Positions 1-8,393 of a stretch of 64,000 nt of DNA are shown piece after piece. The position numbers were made by a program, and so were the translations under genes. Origin of the DNA: Paludibacterium sp. B53371 (GTDB taxonomy: Bacteria; Pseudomonadota; Gammaproteobacteria; Burkholderiales; Chromobacteriaceae); assembly GCF_018802765.1 (NCBI RefSeq), contig NZ_CP069163.1, forward strand, positions 1,364,001 to 1,428,000, read 5' to 3'. The notes under the pieces are model-generated. The model was not told where the DNA came from. It worked only from the letters and a program-made list of their open reading frames with translations, and ran no database searches. Positions within the stretch are counted from its first letter, which is position 1. Every line of letters begins with the position of its first letter.

Positions 1-1
1 C

Positions 2-361
2 AAGGGCTTGCATCTGCTGGCGCGGGTGAGCGCAGATTTCGATCGGCAGAAAGCCGAGCAGCAGATGAAGGCCATCATTGAGCAGTACGGCAAGATTGAT
101 GCCGTGTTTGCCCTGAACGACGAAATGGCGCTCGGTGCACTGAAAGCCTTGCAGGCAGCCGGGCAGGACCGGGTGCTGGTGGTGGGGTTTGATGCCACTT
201 CCGACGCGCTGGCCGCCATTCGTGCCGGCAAAATGGCGGCCACCATTGCCCAGCGACCGGACATGATAGGTCGGCAGGGCGTGCTGACGGCCAGGCAGTT
301 GCTGGAGAAGGCACCGATCGAAAGCTACATCCCGATTCCGCTCGAATTGGTCAAGATTTGA
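2..361 (+). CDS. Periplasmic sugar-binding protein, C-terminal part (partial)
   Basis: The window opens inside this gene; only the last 119 codons are present, ending in TGA at 359-361. The sequence matches the C-terminal lobe of type I periplasmic binding proteins of the ribose/LacI fold: a NDEMALGALKAL segment, then VVGFDAT and a KMAATIAQRP stretch, which in ribose-type binding proteins line the sugar pocket and hinge. It probably delivers a pentose or similar sugar to an ABC importer whose other genes lie upstream of the window. A LacI-type repressor shares the fold, but the KMAATIAQ motif favours a binding protein. The exact substrate cannot be read. Confidence 0.75.
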   Translation, partial: KGLHLLARVSADFDRQKAEQQMKAIIEQYGKIDAVFALNDEMALGALKALQAAGQDRVLVVGFDATSDALAAIRAGKMAATIAQRPDMIGRQGVLTARQLLEKAPIESYIPIPLELVKI

Positions 362-373
362 TATGTCAATCAG

Positions 374-387
374 TTGATCTGGCTCAA
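374..387 (+). promoter_or_regulatory. FNR/Anr-like half-palindrome upstream of the Rossmann gene
   Basis: TTGAT-N4-CTCAA differs from the FNR consensus TTGAT-N4-ATCAA at one position. Its centre (about 380.5) lies about 41 bp before a plausible start point near 422, with TACAGT (411-416) as a -10, which is the class II activator geometry. This is a pattern match only. Confidence 0.35.
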
Positions 388-409
388 ATCCTGGCAAAGA
401 CCCTTCTTG

Positions 410-443
410 TTACAGTGTTTTTGTCATAATTAATACACTGTAA
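410..443. promoter_or_regulatory. Perfect 9-bp inverted repeat before the Rossmann gene
   Basis: TTACAGTGT (410-418) and ACACTGTAA (435-443) are exact inverted repeats separated by 16 bp, ending 13 bp before the ATG at 457. The element covers the likely -10 region (CATAAT at 425-430 or TACAGT at 411-416), the position of a repressor operator. The binding protein is unknown. Confidence 0.5.
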
Positions 444-456
444 AAGGAATAAGCCG

Positions 457-831
457 ATGGCATCATTCAAAATCGGTATTATCGGTGCCGGCGAAACCGG
501 TACCCCATTGCTCAAGCAACTGTTGAATGCGCCGTTTGTTGAAGTGGTCGGCGTGGCCGATCTGAATACCGACACGCCCGGCATGAAGCTGGCCAAGGAG
601 CGTGGCGTGCTGGTGACCCACAACGGGCTGGATATTGCCGAACTGGGCGGCGGTGTCGACATCATCATCGACATGACCGGTTCGCCCAAGGTGCGTGAAG
701 ATCTGCGTCGCTACATGCAGTTTTCCGGCAACCACCACACTGTGATCGTGCACGAAAGGGTGGCGCTGCTGATGCTGTCCCTGTGTACTGGCAGTCTGGT
801 CGAACCGGTGCACGGCGAGCAGTCTTACTGA
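457..831 (+). CDS. Small NAD(P)-binding Rossmann-fold protein
   Basis: A 124-residue protein that is little more than a dinucleotide-binding domain: the N-terminus has the glycine-rich GIIGAGETG loop, then alternating strands and helices (VVGVADLN, VDIIIDMTG) like the NAD-binding domain of homoserine dehydrogenase or Gfo/Idh oxidoreductases. No catalytic domain follows, so it may be a redox sensor or one subunit of a larger enzyme rather than a complete dehydrogenase. AAGGAAT lies just before the ATG. It stands alone, behind an FNR-like site and a perfect inverted repeat, and in front of a strong terminator, so it is probably a monocistronic, oxygen- or redox-regulated gene. Specific function unknown. 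Confidence 0.7.
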   Translation: MASFKIGIIGAGETGTPLLKQLLNAPFVEVVGVADLNTDTPGMKLAKERGVLVTHNGLDIAELGGGVDIIIDMTGSPKVREDLRRYMQFSGNHHTVIVHERVALLMLSLCTGSLVEPVHGEQSY

Positions 832-879
832 GAAGATTGTAATAGGTCGACAGGCAGCCGCCTGTCGTCAACGAGGATT

Positions 880-910
880 CCGGGAAGCCCAGGCTTCCCG
901 GTTTTTTTTT
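880..910 (+). terminator. Rho-independent terminator of the Rossmann gene
   Basis: Ten-base-pair GC-rich stem (880-889 with 892-901), two-base loop, then nine T (902-910). The T run reaches the stop codon of the convergent amidotransferase gene. Confidence 0.9.
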
Positions 911-1706
911 ATGTCTTGCAGTCGCCCGGGCCGCAGTGGGTCTGCAGCACCGGCGTGCCATCGCGGAACAGCATCAGCTGTCCGCTGGCGAACGCCGTCC
1001 AGCTTTCGTTGTCGGTCAGCGGCTGTGTGGCTATCACCGCCACACGGTCGTGCGGCGTGGTGACCTGGGCAAAATCGATGGTCAGGTCGTCGTCAACCAG
1101 ATGGGCCTTGTTGAACGGCGATTGCCGCACGATGTAATGCAGATGGGTCGAGCAGTGGGCGACCAGAAACTCGCCGCAGGACAACATGAAATTGAATACC
1201 CCGTGCGTGGCCATCTCGCGGCTCAGTTCGGCCAGCGCCGAGAACAGCGCCTGCTCGTCCGGCATCTCGTCCCAGCGCTGGCGCAGGGCTTCCAGAATGG
1301 CGCAGAAAGCACGCTCGGAATCCGTACTGCCCACCGGCCGGTAGTACTGACCGGGCTCGGGGCGGAAGGATTTGAGATCCCCGTTGTGGGCGAAAATCCA
1401 GTAGCGTCCCCATAGCTCGCGCATGAAGGGGTGCGAGTTGGACAGCTTGACCTCGCCTTGCGTTGCCTTGCGGATGTGCGCAATCACATTGGTGGACTTG
1501 AGCGGGTAGTCGCGCACCAGTTTGGCCAGCGGCGAATCGACCGAGGGCCGGTCATCCAGAAACAGACGGCAACCACGTTCTTCGAAAAAGGCAATCCCCC
1601 AGCCATCGGCATGATGGTCGGTCAGGCCGCCACGGCGGTGGAAGCCTTCGAAGGAAAACACGATGTCGGTCGGAACATTGCAGTTCATGCCCAATAACTG
1701 GCACAT
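909..1706 (-). CDS. Class II glutamine amidotransferase, YafJ-like
   Basis: A 265-residue stand-alone glutaminase-type (Ntn hydrolase) domain. The protein begins Met-Cys-Gln-Leu-Leu-Gly; after Met removal Cys2 would be the N-terminal nucleophile, which fixes the start at 1706. Typical motifs follow: HHADGWGIAFF around residue 32, HIRKAT near 77, and FAHNGDL near 107. These positions bind glutamine and form the oxyanion site. Proteins of this YafJ-type family lack a synthase domain and their acceptor substrate is unknown. The gene is transcribed alone and converges on the terminator of the preceding gene. Confidence 0.85.
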   Translation of the reverse strand: MCQLLGMNCNVPTDIVFSFEGFHRRGGLTDHHADGWGIAFFEERGCRLFLDDRPSVDSPLAKLVRDYPLKSTNVIAHIRKATQGEVKLSNSHPFMRELWGRYWIFAHNGDLKSFRPEPGQYYRPVGSTDSERAFCAILEALRQRWDEMPDEQALFSALAELSREMATHGVFNFMLSCGEFLVAHCSTHLHYIVRQSPFNKAHLVDDDLTIDFAQVTTPHDRVAVIATQPLTDNESWTAFASGQLMLFRDGTPVLQTHCGPGDCKT

Positions 1707-1748
1707 GGCGAGAATCCTGTAAAAATGTGCCGGACACCGGCATGAGAA

Positions 1749-2681
1749 TCAGTTTGATTGTTCCATGGAATTTACTGATTGTGCCAGACCCTCTTGATCC
1801 CAGGGCGCCATGGCCTCGCTGAGCAGCTCCAGAAAGGCACGGACGCGTGCCGGCTTCAGGCGCCGGCCGGGCAGCAGCGCATAGACCCGGGTCGGTGCCA
1901 CGCGGTACGCCGGCAGCAGGGGGACGATGTCTCCGTTTTGCAAGGCTGCCTGGCAAAAATGCGTGGACAGCAGGCTCATGCCCAGACCGGCGATGGTGCC
2001 ATGCAGGCGCATGCCGACGTTGGGCGCGCGCAGCCGTCCCGCAGGACGCAAAACATGTTGAGTGCCATCCGGTGCACTGAGCGGCCATTCCGGATCCTCC
2101 GGGCTGATGATGGCCGGCCAGCCGGCCAGATCGTCAGGCGTTTGCGGCATGCCCATGCGTGCAATCAGTGCCGGTGCGGCATACAGACCGCGGGCCACAC
2201 TATAGATACGGCGCGCCACCTGACCGGAGTCGGGCAGGCCGCTGCCCTGCAAGCGGAACACGATATCGTAATGCTGGTCGCGCGGATCGGGGCTGGCCGA
2301 GGTCAGATCGACTTCCGCTTCCAGTGTGGGGTGTGCCAGCAACAGCTCGGTCAGCACGTCCCCCAGACGGAAAATCCCCAATTCATAAGGTGCCGCAATG
2401 CGCAGGGTGCCGCGCGGACGATCATCATGCTCGGCGGCCTGTTGCAACAGGTCTTCCAGCCGATCGGTCAGCGGTGCCCCCTGGGCCACCAGCCGGGTAC
2501 CGGTTTCCGTCAGTCGCAGTCTTCGGGTGCTGCGCTCCAGCAGGCGTGTGCCCAGCATGTGTTCAAGGCGCGCCACCGCGCGGCTGACATTGGCTTTGGG
2601 CAGATTCAGCGCCTCGGCGGCCTGGGTGAAACTCAGGCGTTCGGCCACGGCGAAAAAGACCCTGAGGTCGTCGAGGTGCAT
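1749..2681 (-). CDS. LysR-family transcriptional regulator
   Basis: N-terminal winged helix-turn-helix (residues 1-60, with SFTQAAEALNLPKANVSRAVARLE) followed by a periplasmic-binding-like effector domain. I place the start at the ATG 2679-2681 rather than an in-frame TTG at 2693: it gives the family-typical N-terminus MHLDDLRVFFAV and has GGAA eight bases upstream. Length is then 310 residues, normal for the family. It is divergent from an MFS transporter gene, and the palindromes between them (2683-2739) are the obvious binding sites, so it probably controls that exporter and itself. The effector is unknown. Confidence 0.9.
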   Translation of the reverse strand: MHLDDLRVFFAVAERLSFTQAAEALNLPKANVSRAVARLEHMLGTRLLERSTRRLRLTETGTRLVAQGAPLTDRLEDLLQQAAEHDDRPRGTLRIAAPYELGIFRLGDVLTELLLAHPTLEAEVDLTSASPDPRDQHYDIVFRLQGSGLPDSGQVARRIYSVARGLYAAPALIARMGMPQTPDDLAGWPAIISPEDPEWPLSAPDGTQHVLRPAGRLRAPNVGMRLHGTIAGLGMSLLSTHFCQAALQNGDIVPLLPAYRVAPTRVYALLPGRRLKPARVRAFLELLSEAMAPWDQEGLAQSVNSMEQSN

Positions 2682-2682
2682 G

Positions 2683-2739
2683 GATTGTTCCAATAATGAA
2701 ATACTGAAAGCCAGTTTGACGGATTATTGTATCAATAAT
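2683..2739. promoter_or_regulatory. Double operator between lysR-type gene and MFS gene
   Basis: ATTATTG-TAT-CAATAAT (2723-2739) is a perfect 7-bp inverted repeat with a 3-bp centre. A second, imperfect copy (ATTG-TTC-CAATAAT, 2684-2697) lies about 40 bp away, directly upstream of the regulator's start codon; both copies end in CAATAATGA. Two spaced dyads of this size match the recognition and activation sites of LysR regulators. The nearer copy would let the regulator block its own translation start region. Confidence 0.65.
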
Positions 2740-2780
2740 GATCTGTAAGATGGTGTTTTGTCTTGTATTGATGAATCGCC

Positions 2781-4259
2781 ATGTCTTCTTTTGCGCGTTG
2801 GCGTCGCGAAGTGCTGGGCTGGATGGCCGGACTGATCGCCGGGGTCGACTACTTTGCCAATGGTACCGTGAGCTTTTCCAGCGCCCAGATTCGCGCCGGT
2901 ATTGGCGTCACGCCGGACCAATTCCTCTGGGTGCTGACCGGTTATGCCGCTGCCGGCGCCCTGATGATTCTTTGCCTGGAACGGCTGTTGCGTCTGTATC
3001 ACATCCGCACGCTGCTGCTGGCCGGTCTGACGCTGTTTGTGCTCGGGGCTGTGATGGCCGCCAGCAGCCAGACGCTGCCGCAGCTGATTGTTGCCCGGGT
3101 GGTGCAGGGACTCGGGGGTGGCCCGCTGATGACCTGCGCCCGGGTGATGTTGCAGCTGACGGTCCCCGCCGAGCGTCGGCCAGGCCAGCTGCGCGGCTTC
3201 ATCTACGGTATTTTTCTGGCGGCGGCGCCGGGACCCTGGCTGGCGGCCACCCTGATGCAGGCCGGTGACTGGCATGCCTTGTTCTGGCTGCAGGCCGTGC
3301 TGGGGGCTGTCGTGGCGCTGCTGGCCTGGCGCATGTTGCCGGGCGGGGTGCATGTGACCCGCCCGGTAGGACGGCTGGATGGCTGGGCGGTGCTGGCCCT
3401 GTGTCTGGGCGTGTTGCTGTCGCTGCATGCCCTGGAGGATCTGGCTTATCAGCGTGCCGATGCCGGCTGGTGGTTGCGCATCCTGCTGGCCGGGGCGCTG
3501 CTGCTCGTTTTGTTTTGGCGCATGTGGCAACACCCGGACCCCTGGCTGCAGCTGTCGACGCTGGCCAGTCGCCGCTTCGTGCTCGGTCTGCTGTTCTATG
3601 TTGCCTACTATCTGATCAACGGTGCCGTCTCCATCACGGTGCCCCAGTATCTGGCGCAGGGGCAGGGCATTAATCTCACCACCACCGGTGCGCTGATCAG
3701 TCTGGGCGGACTGGGGACGCTGCTGTGTCTGCCCGGTTATTTCCGGCTGTCCCCCTTTCTGCCCTCGCGCCGGCTGTTGATGGCGGCCGGCTGTGTGCTG
3801 CTGGCATGGATCCTGTGGGGGCTGGCCAGCGGGGCGGCACCCGATGTGTCATGGACCCGGCTGTGGCCATGGCTGCTGCTCAAGGGGCTGTTCCCGGTGT
3901 TGGTGGTGGTGCAGCTGGCGGGGCTGACTTTCCGCGAGTTTCGGCATCTGGACTTTGTGCATGCCTATGCCCTCAAAAACCTGTTGCGCCTGCTGGCCAT
4001 GGCAGCTGGCTCCGGTCTGGCGGATGTCTTCTGGCAGAACGTCACGGCACGGGCGCGCACTGCCCTGGCCGCAGGCTACGACAGCCAGCTGGCAACCCAG
4101 CTCGGCCTGGTACCTGGCAATCCCGAGGGCTGGTCGCAACTGAGCCGGATGGTCGAGCAACAGGCCGCGCTGCTGGCCGCCTCGCAGACTTTTGCCATGG
4201 TGGCCTGTGCCTGCCTGCTGACCGCTGTGCTGCTTTTGCTGCAGAAGACCTTTGTCTGA
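2781..4259 (+). CDS. MFS efflux transporter (14-helix, EmrB/QacA-like)
   Basis: A 492-residue, very hydrophobic protein with about 14 predicted membrane helices. Drug:H+ antiporter signatures are present: a conserved Asp in the first helix (GVDYFANGTVSF), the RVVQGLGGGPL segment of helix 4, and an AAPGPWLAATL motif C-like turn in helix 5. The N-terminus lacks a signal peptide, as expected. Divergent from a LysR regulator with a palindromic operator between them, a common arrangement for inducible exporters. Substrate unknown; small aromatic or biocide-like compounds are plausible for this subfamily. A long polar loop lies between the last helices (residues about 415-465). Confidence 0.85.
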   Translation: MSSFARWRREVLGWMAGLIAGVDYFANGTVSFSSAQIRAGIGVTPDQFLWVLTGYAAAGALMILCLERLLRLYHIRTLLLAGLTLFVLGAVMAASSQTLPQLIVARVVQGLGGGPLMTCARVMLQLTVPAERRPGQLRGFIYGIFLAAAPGPWLAATLMQAGDWHALFWLQAVLGAVVALLAWRMLPGGVHVTRPVGRLDGWAVLALCLGVLLSLHALEDLAYQRADAGWWLRILLAGALLLVLFWRMWQHPDPWLQLSTLASRRFVLGLLFYVAYYLINGAVSITVPQYLAQGQGINLTTTGALISLGGLGTLLCLPGYFRLSPFLPSRRLLMAAGCVLLAWILWGLASGAAPDVSWTRLWPWLLLKGLFPVLVVVQLAGLTFREFRHLDFVHAYALKNLLRLLAMAAGSGLADVFWQNVTARARTALAAGYDSQLATQLGLVPGNPEGWSQLSRMVEQQAALLAASQTFAMVACACLLTAVLLLLQKTFV

Positions 4260-4347
4260 ACATGGGCTGGATATCGGTCTACCATATGAGTTGAGAATAG
4301 ATAAACTGCCCCCATTTGCTTTTTTTGAATCAGACGGATGTCCGGCC

Positions 4348-4944
4348 ATGACGACCATCGTGGTGGTTAAAAAAGACAATCAGATCGCCATTGCGGCGGA
4401 CAGTCAGACAACTTTTGGCGATGACCACAAGTTGCTGGCTGCCTATGATTGTTATCACAACAAGATTTTCCAGCGTGGCGACAGCTATTTCGCCATTTCC
4501 GGCTCGGCAGCCCATGACCTGGTGTTGCAGTCCGCTCTGGACGGCCTGAAGAAAAAAGACTTTACCAGCCGTGCCGGGCTGTTCGACACCTTCCGCAAAC
4601 TGCATCCCAAGTTGAAGGACCAGTTCTTCCTGCGCCCGGAAGAGGATGAGGAAGATCCCTACGAATCGAGCCAGATGATGGTGCTGGTTGCCAATGCGCA
4701 CGGCATCTTCGGCGTTTATCCGATGCGTGAGGTCTATGAGTTTGCCCGCTTCTGGGCCATTGGCTCTGGTCGCAAGTTCGCCATGGGCGCCATGCAGGTG
4801 GCCTATGAACAAAACCTCGATGCCCGAGCCATCGCCGAGATCGGCGTGCGCGCAGGCTGCGAGTTCGATGTCAATTCGTCCATGCCGATGACGGTGTACA
4901 CGCTGGACAGTATCAAGGATCAAAAAAAGCATGAGTCAGACTGA
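4348..4944 (+). CDS. Proteasome-type Ntn peptidase (HslV/BPH-like)
   Basis: Read from the ATG at 4348, the protein is 198 residues and starts Met-Thr-Thr-Ile-Val, so Met removal exposes Thr as the N-terminal nucleophile, as in HslV and proteasome beta subunits. Asp in IAADSQ and Lys in YHNKIF stand where HslV has Asp17 and Lys33. Further matches are AISGSAAHD and FWAIGSGRKFAMGAM. No HslU ATPase gene is adjacent, and the sequence is more divergent than true HslV, fitting the beta-proteobacterial proteasome homologue (BPH) group. A longer frame starting at 4252 would bury Thr and is rejected. It overlaps hslO by 14 bp, so the two are translationally coupled. Confidence 0.8.
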   Translation: MTTIVVVKKDNQIAIAADSQTTFGDDHKLLAAYDCYHNKIFQRGDSYFAISGSAAHDLVLQSALDGLKKKDFTSRAGLFDTFRKLHPKLKDQFFLRPEEDEEDPYESSQMMVLVANAHGIFGVYPMREVYEFARFWAIGSGRKFAMGAMQVAYEQNLDARAIAEIGVRAGCEFDVNSSMPMTVYTLDSIKDQKKHESD

Positions 4945-5809
4945 TTGCCTGCAACGTTTTCTGTTTGATGGCGCGCCGGTGCGCGGCGCCGTGGTGTCGC
5001 TGGAAGATACCTGGCAGCAGGTGTTGTCGCGTCACAGCTACCCGCCGGCCGTACGCAAGGTGCTGGGTGAAATGATGGCTGCCGCTGCCCTGCTGGGTGC
5101 CAACCTGAAGTTCGACGGCACGCTGGTGTTGCAGATGCACGGCACCGGTGCCCTGCGCCTGGCCGTGGTCGAGTGCACCCATGAACGGACCCTGCGCGCG
5201 ACCGCCAAGTGGGACGGCGAGCCGGATCAACTGCCGCTGCCGGCGCTGCTGGGGCAGGGCGGACGCTTTGTCATGACCCTGGAGCCGCGTACCGACAAGT
5301 CGCAGACCTGGCAGGGGATCGTGGCGCTGGAGGGCGACAGCGTCGGCGCCATGCTGGAAAACTACATGCTGCGCTCCGAACAGCTGGATACCCGTCTGAT
5401 CCTGGCCGCCGATGCCGGGCGCGCCTCCGGCATGCTGCTGCAACGCCTGCCGGACGGCCATGGTGATGCCGATGGCTGGCCTCGTGCCCGTTCGCTGGCG
5501 GATACGCTGAAGAGTGAGGAGTTGCTGACCCTGCCGCCACTCGACATCCTGTACCGCCTTTATCACGAGGAAACCGTGCGGGTATTCGATGAGGAGCGCC
5601 TGTCTTTTGCCTGCACCTGCAGCCGTGAGCGGGTCGCCGACATGCTCAAGATGGTGGGCGGCCAGGAAGCCGCCTCCATTCTGCAGGAGCAGGGCAGTGT
5701 CGAAATCGGCTGTGACTTCTGCAATCAGCGCTATGTCTTCGACGAAGAAGAAGTCAACCAGCTGTTCCAGATGGATGTGATGGCCGCAGCGCGCGAAGCG
5801 CGTCACTGA
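4931..5809 (+). CDS. hslO: Redox-regulated chaperone Hsp33
   Basis: Hsp33 is a cytoplasmic holdase activated by oxidation and unfolding. The 292-residue length is normal. The C-terminal zinc switch is complete: CTC at about residues 220-222 and CDFC at about 253-256, that is Cys-X-Cys and Cys-X2-Cys with the usual spacing. The N-terminal domain carries the family pattern (RGAVVSLEDTW, LGEMMAAAALLGANLKFDGTL). The ATG at 4931 lies within the end of the upstream proteasome-like gene. The pairing of a holdase with a peptidase suggests a joint role in oxidative protein damage. Its 3' end overlaps the convergent patatin gene by 7 bp. Confidence 0.95.
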   Translation: MSQTDCLQRFLFDGAPVRGAVVSLEDTWQQVLSRHSYPPAVRKVLGEMMAAAALLGANLKFDGTLVLQMHGTGALRLAVVECTHERTLRATAKWDGEPDQLPLPALLGQGGRFVMTLEPRTDKSQTWQGIVALEGDSVGAMLENYMLRSEQLDTRLILAADAGRASGMLLQRLPDGHGDADGWPRARSLADTLKSEELLTLPPLDILYRLYHEETVRVFDEERLSFACTCSRERVADMLKMVGGQEAASILQEQGSVEIGCDFCNQRYVFDEEEVNQLFQMDVMAAAREARH

Positions 5810-6888
5810 TCCGGAAACAGCGGCCGGGCGATGTCGGCGATGCGACCACTGTCGCACAGCGCCAGGAAGGCATCGCCCAGTTGCCGGCTCTGTGCGGCCG
5901 CCGTGCGCCATTGTTGCTGGCGCAGGGTATCCTGGCCGGCAAATCGTTTGAAATCACGGCGATCCGGCAACTTGCCGCCAGGCAGGCTGGCCAGATAGCG
6001 TGCCGAAGGGGCGATGAGGATGGTGTGCTGGTGGTGCGCGCTGTGCGCCTGGCGCCAGGGCAGAAACTTGTCGAACCAGCCCGGCACAATGCGGTCGGTA
6101 AAGTGCGGGTAGAGCGTTAATCCGCGGCTGCCGTCAAACGGCAGATCCAGGTGGTAGTCAATCAGGCCCCCGTCACGCAGCAGTCTTCCCGGCAAATCAT
6201 CCAGACGAACCCCTTCTATGACCCCGGGAATGGCCGCACTGGCCAGCAACAGTGGCAGCAGGTTGCCGCGATCCAGTGCCCGCAGGCGGGTCGGGATGCC
6301 GTCTGCGGGCAGAAACGACAGCGAGCTGCGAACATCGTGGCAAACCATCCGGGTAAAGGCATAGCGCAGCAGCGGACGCGACAGCAGATTGAGTCCGGCG
6401 CTGAAGGCCAGACCGGCCAGCAGCGGCGTGCGCCCGCTGCGGTTGAGCAGGCCGTGAGATTGTGCCACCAGGATGCTGAGCCGGTGCTGCGGGTGGTTCA
6501 GGATTTGCTCGATGCCCTCGGCGTCAAACAGGGCGTGCAACATCTCGGCCGACTGGCGGGTAATGGTGTGCACCGTGGGGTCGGGATAGGTGGTGTCGAT
6601 ATAGCGTTCGCTCAGATGCGCGAGCTGGCTGACGGGGTCTGCCTGCAGGGCGCAGGCCAGACGCCAGCTGCCGATCGAGGCGCCGATGAACTCCCGCGGG
6701 CGGGGCGCCGCATTCAGCCAGGGAAAGACCGCCTGGTCGAGACCCAGCAGGCCGATGGCCTTGGGGCCGCCCGCAGCGCCGGGCACCACGGCGACGTCGG
6801 CTGCCTTCAGCCCGTGCGCTTGCAGGTGTTGCCGTGCCAGCTTGCCGGCACGAATGCTCAGTACATCCTCATCATTTAGTATTGTCAT
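5803..6888 (-). CDS. Patatin-like phospholipase family protein
   Basis: A 361-residue protein with the Ser-Asp dyad of patatins: nucleophile elbow Gly-Ala-Ser-Ile-Gly near residue 90, and the Asp-Gly-Gly motif (LLRDGGLIDYHLD) near 240. An oxyanion-type glycine stretch (VVPGAAGGPKAIG) precedes the elbow at about 35-48. No signal peptide is visible, so it is probably an intracellular acyl hydrolase. It is transcribed alone, divergent from the GAF-domain gene and convergent with hslO. The physiological lipid substrate cannot be deduced. Confidence 0.85.
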   Translation of the reverse strand: MTILNDEDVLSIRAGKLARQHLQAHGLKAADVAVVPGAAGGPKAIGLLGLDQAVFPWLNAAPRPREFIGASIGSWRLACALQADPVSQLAHLSERYIDTTYPDPTVHTITRQSAEMLHALFDAEGIEQILNHPQHRLSILVAQSHGLLNRSGRTPLLAGLAFSAGLNLLSRPLLRYAFTRMVCHDVRSSLSFLPADGIPTRLRALDRGNLLPLLLASAAIPGVIEGVRLDDLPGRLLRDGGLIDYHLDLPFDGSRGLTLYPHFTDRIVPGWFDKFLPWRQAHSAHHQHTILIAPSARYLASLPGGKLPDRRDFKRFAGQDTLRQQQWRTAAAQSRQLGDAFLALCDSGRIADIARPLFPDQ

Positions 6889-6973
6889 TTCTGAATCAGA
6901 CCCAATATCAGATCATCAAGTGTAAAAGATTTTTGCCGTCGGGAGCGTCCCGACGTTTCAAGGAGTGTTGCCC

Positions 6974-7681
6974 ATGATCGCTGCCCACACCCTGCGGGAT
7001 TACCTCAGGGAGCAATCGCTCGATCTGGATCTGACCCAGGTGCAAGTTGCGGCGATCACGCTGGCGGCTGTGCTGGCCGTGCCGAAGGCACCGGTCGATC
7101 GAGATCTGTTCCGTTTCCCCGTTCCGCCGCTGGGAGAGAATGGCGCATGTTCCCTGGTGGATGAACTGGCCGATGAGCCTTACGATCTTTCGCCGTGGTT
7201 TGGCGGCGAAACGGAAGCGGCGCGTGCAGCCCTGACCGATCTGTCTGCCCTCATCGATTCGACCAATCGCCAGGTGGGAGCCGACTGGCTGGGGATTTAT
7301 GCCGTACGCGGCGAGGGCGAGGAGGCACGTCTGGTCAAGATGGCCTATCACGGCCGTCCGAGCCGGGCCGAATTTCCCCTGACGGAATCCTTTGCCGAAA
7401 TCAGCAATAACAGCCGGGTCGGTCTCAGCGGCTGGGGGGCAGTGATTGATGATGTGGCCGAATGGTCGCAAATGGGCGGGGGCTATTATCAGTGCGATGC
7501 CGCTGTGCAAAGCGAGGTCTGCCTGCCGGTGCTGGACCATGAAGGCCGCGTGCTGGGCATTATTGATGCCGAGGCCAGTGAGCGGGCATTTTTTGATCCG
7601 GCTCGCCAGGTCTGGCTGGCCGCGCTGGCCATCGTGCTGGCCAAGCCGCTGGCCGAGTTGCCGTTTGTCGCCGATGAGTAA
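6974..7681 (+). CDS. GAF-domain protein
   Basis: The ATG at 6974 is preceded by AAGGAG eight bases upstream, so it is preferred over an in-frame GTG at 6965. The 235-residue product has an N-terminal helical part and a GAF domain from about residue 75: ADWLGIYAV, RVGLSGWGAVIDDV, SEVCLPVLDHEGRVLGIIDAE. The last segment resembles the fRMsr (free methionine-R-sulfoxide reductase) branch of GAF proteins. Only one cysteine sits near the pocket, in SEVC, so I do not call it an fRMsr. It lies just upstream of ribA with a gap of about 80 bp; a cofactor or small-molecule sensor is possible. Confidence 0.65.
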   Translation: MIAAHTLRDYLREQSLDLDLTQVQVAAITLAAVLAVPKAPVDRDLFRFPVPPLGENGACSLVDELADEPYDLSPWFGGETEAARAALTDLSALIDSTNRQVGADWLGIYAVRGEGEEARLVKMAYHGRPSRAEFPLTESFAEISNNSRVGLSGWGAVIDDVAEWSQMGGGYYQCDAAVQSEVCLPVLDHEGRVLGIIDAEASERAFFDPARQVWLAALAIVLAKPLAELPFVADE

Positions 7682-7763
7682 ATGATCTGTTGCCCGGGCA
7701 GGGCTGTTTCCTGGCCGGGCAATGGCGTACGCTGTGCGCCAGAAAAGAAAAGCGGGAGTTTGC

Positions 7764-8369
7764 ATGTCTCAAGAGGTCGGGGAGGTCACGGTGAGTCTGG
7801 TGGCGTCCTGTCAATTACCCACGCAATGGGGGGTGTTCACCTTGCATGGCTTTGCCGGCGATGGTGACAAGGAGCATGTCATGCTCACCATGGGGACGTT
7901 CGGCGATGACGAACCGGTATTGATTCGTCTGCATTCGGAGTGCCTGACGGGGGATGCCCTGTTTTCCCTCAAGTGTGATTGCGGTTTTCAACTGGAAGCG
8001 GCGCTGGCGGCGATCGCCGAGGCCGGGCGCGGTGCCTTGCTGTACCTGCGACAGGAAGGTCGCGGCATCGGTCTGATCAACAAGATCCGGGCTTACCGCC
8101 TGCAGGATCAGGGGGCGGACACGGTCGAAGCGAATGAGCAGCTGGGGTTCCCGGCGGACATGCGTGACTTCAGCCTGGTACGCGACATGCTGGCCGCGCT
8201 GGATATCCGGCGGGTACGGGTCATGACCAACAACCCGCAGAAGGTCGAAACCCTGGAGGCCCTGGGCGTGGATGTGGTGGAGCGCGTGCCGCTGCTGGTC
8301 GGGCAGAACCCGCACAATGATCGCTACATGAAAACCAAGGCCGACAAGATGGGGCATCTGCTGCCCTGA
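7764..8369 (+). CDS. ribA: GTP cyclohydrolase II
   Basis: Catalyses the first step of riboflavin synthesis, opening GTP to 2,5-diamino-6-ribosylamino-pyrimidinone phosphate. The zinc site is intact: [17 protein letters not shown] supplies the three Cys ligands. The catalytic segment [20 protein letters not shown] and the MTNNPQK motif follow. The ATG at 7764 (GCGGGAG upstream) gives 201 residues, the usual length for a stand-alone RibA without the RibB domain. An in-frame ATG at 7722 would add an unconserved extension. No FMN riboswitch is seen in front. A REP-like palindrome follows the gene. Confidence 0.95.
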   Translation: MSQEVGEVTVSLVASCQLPTQWGVFTLHGFAGDGDKEHVMLTMGTFGDDEPVLIRLHSECLTGDALFSLKCDCGFQLEAALAAIAEAGRGALLYLRQEGRGIGLINKIRAYRLQDQGADTVEANEQLGFPADMRDFSLVRDMLAALDIRRVRVMTNNPQKVETLEALGVDVVERVPLLVGQNPHNDRYMKTKADKMGHLLP

Positions 8370-8393
8370 GCGTCCGGCAAAGCCGGCCGGCAG

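Noticed and set aside
4252-4347. N-terminal extension of the proteasome-like protein
   Set aside because: It would bury the N-terminal Thr needed for catalysis and shows no similarity to the family.
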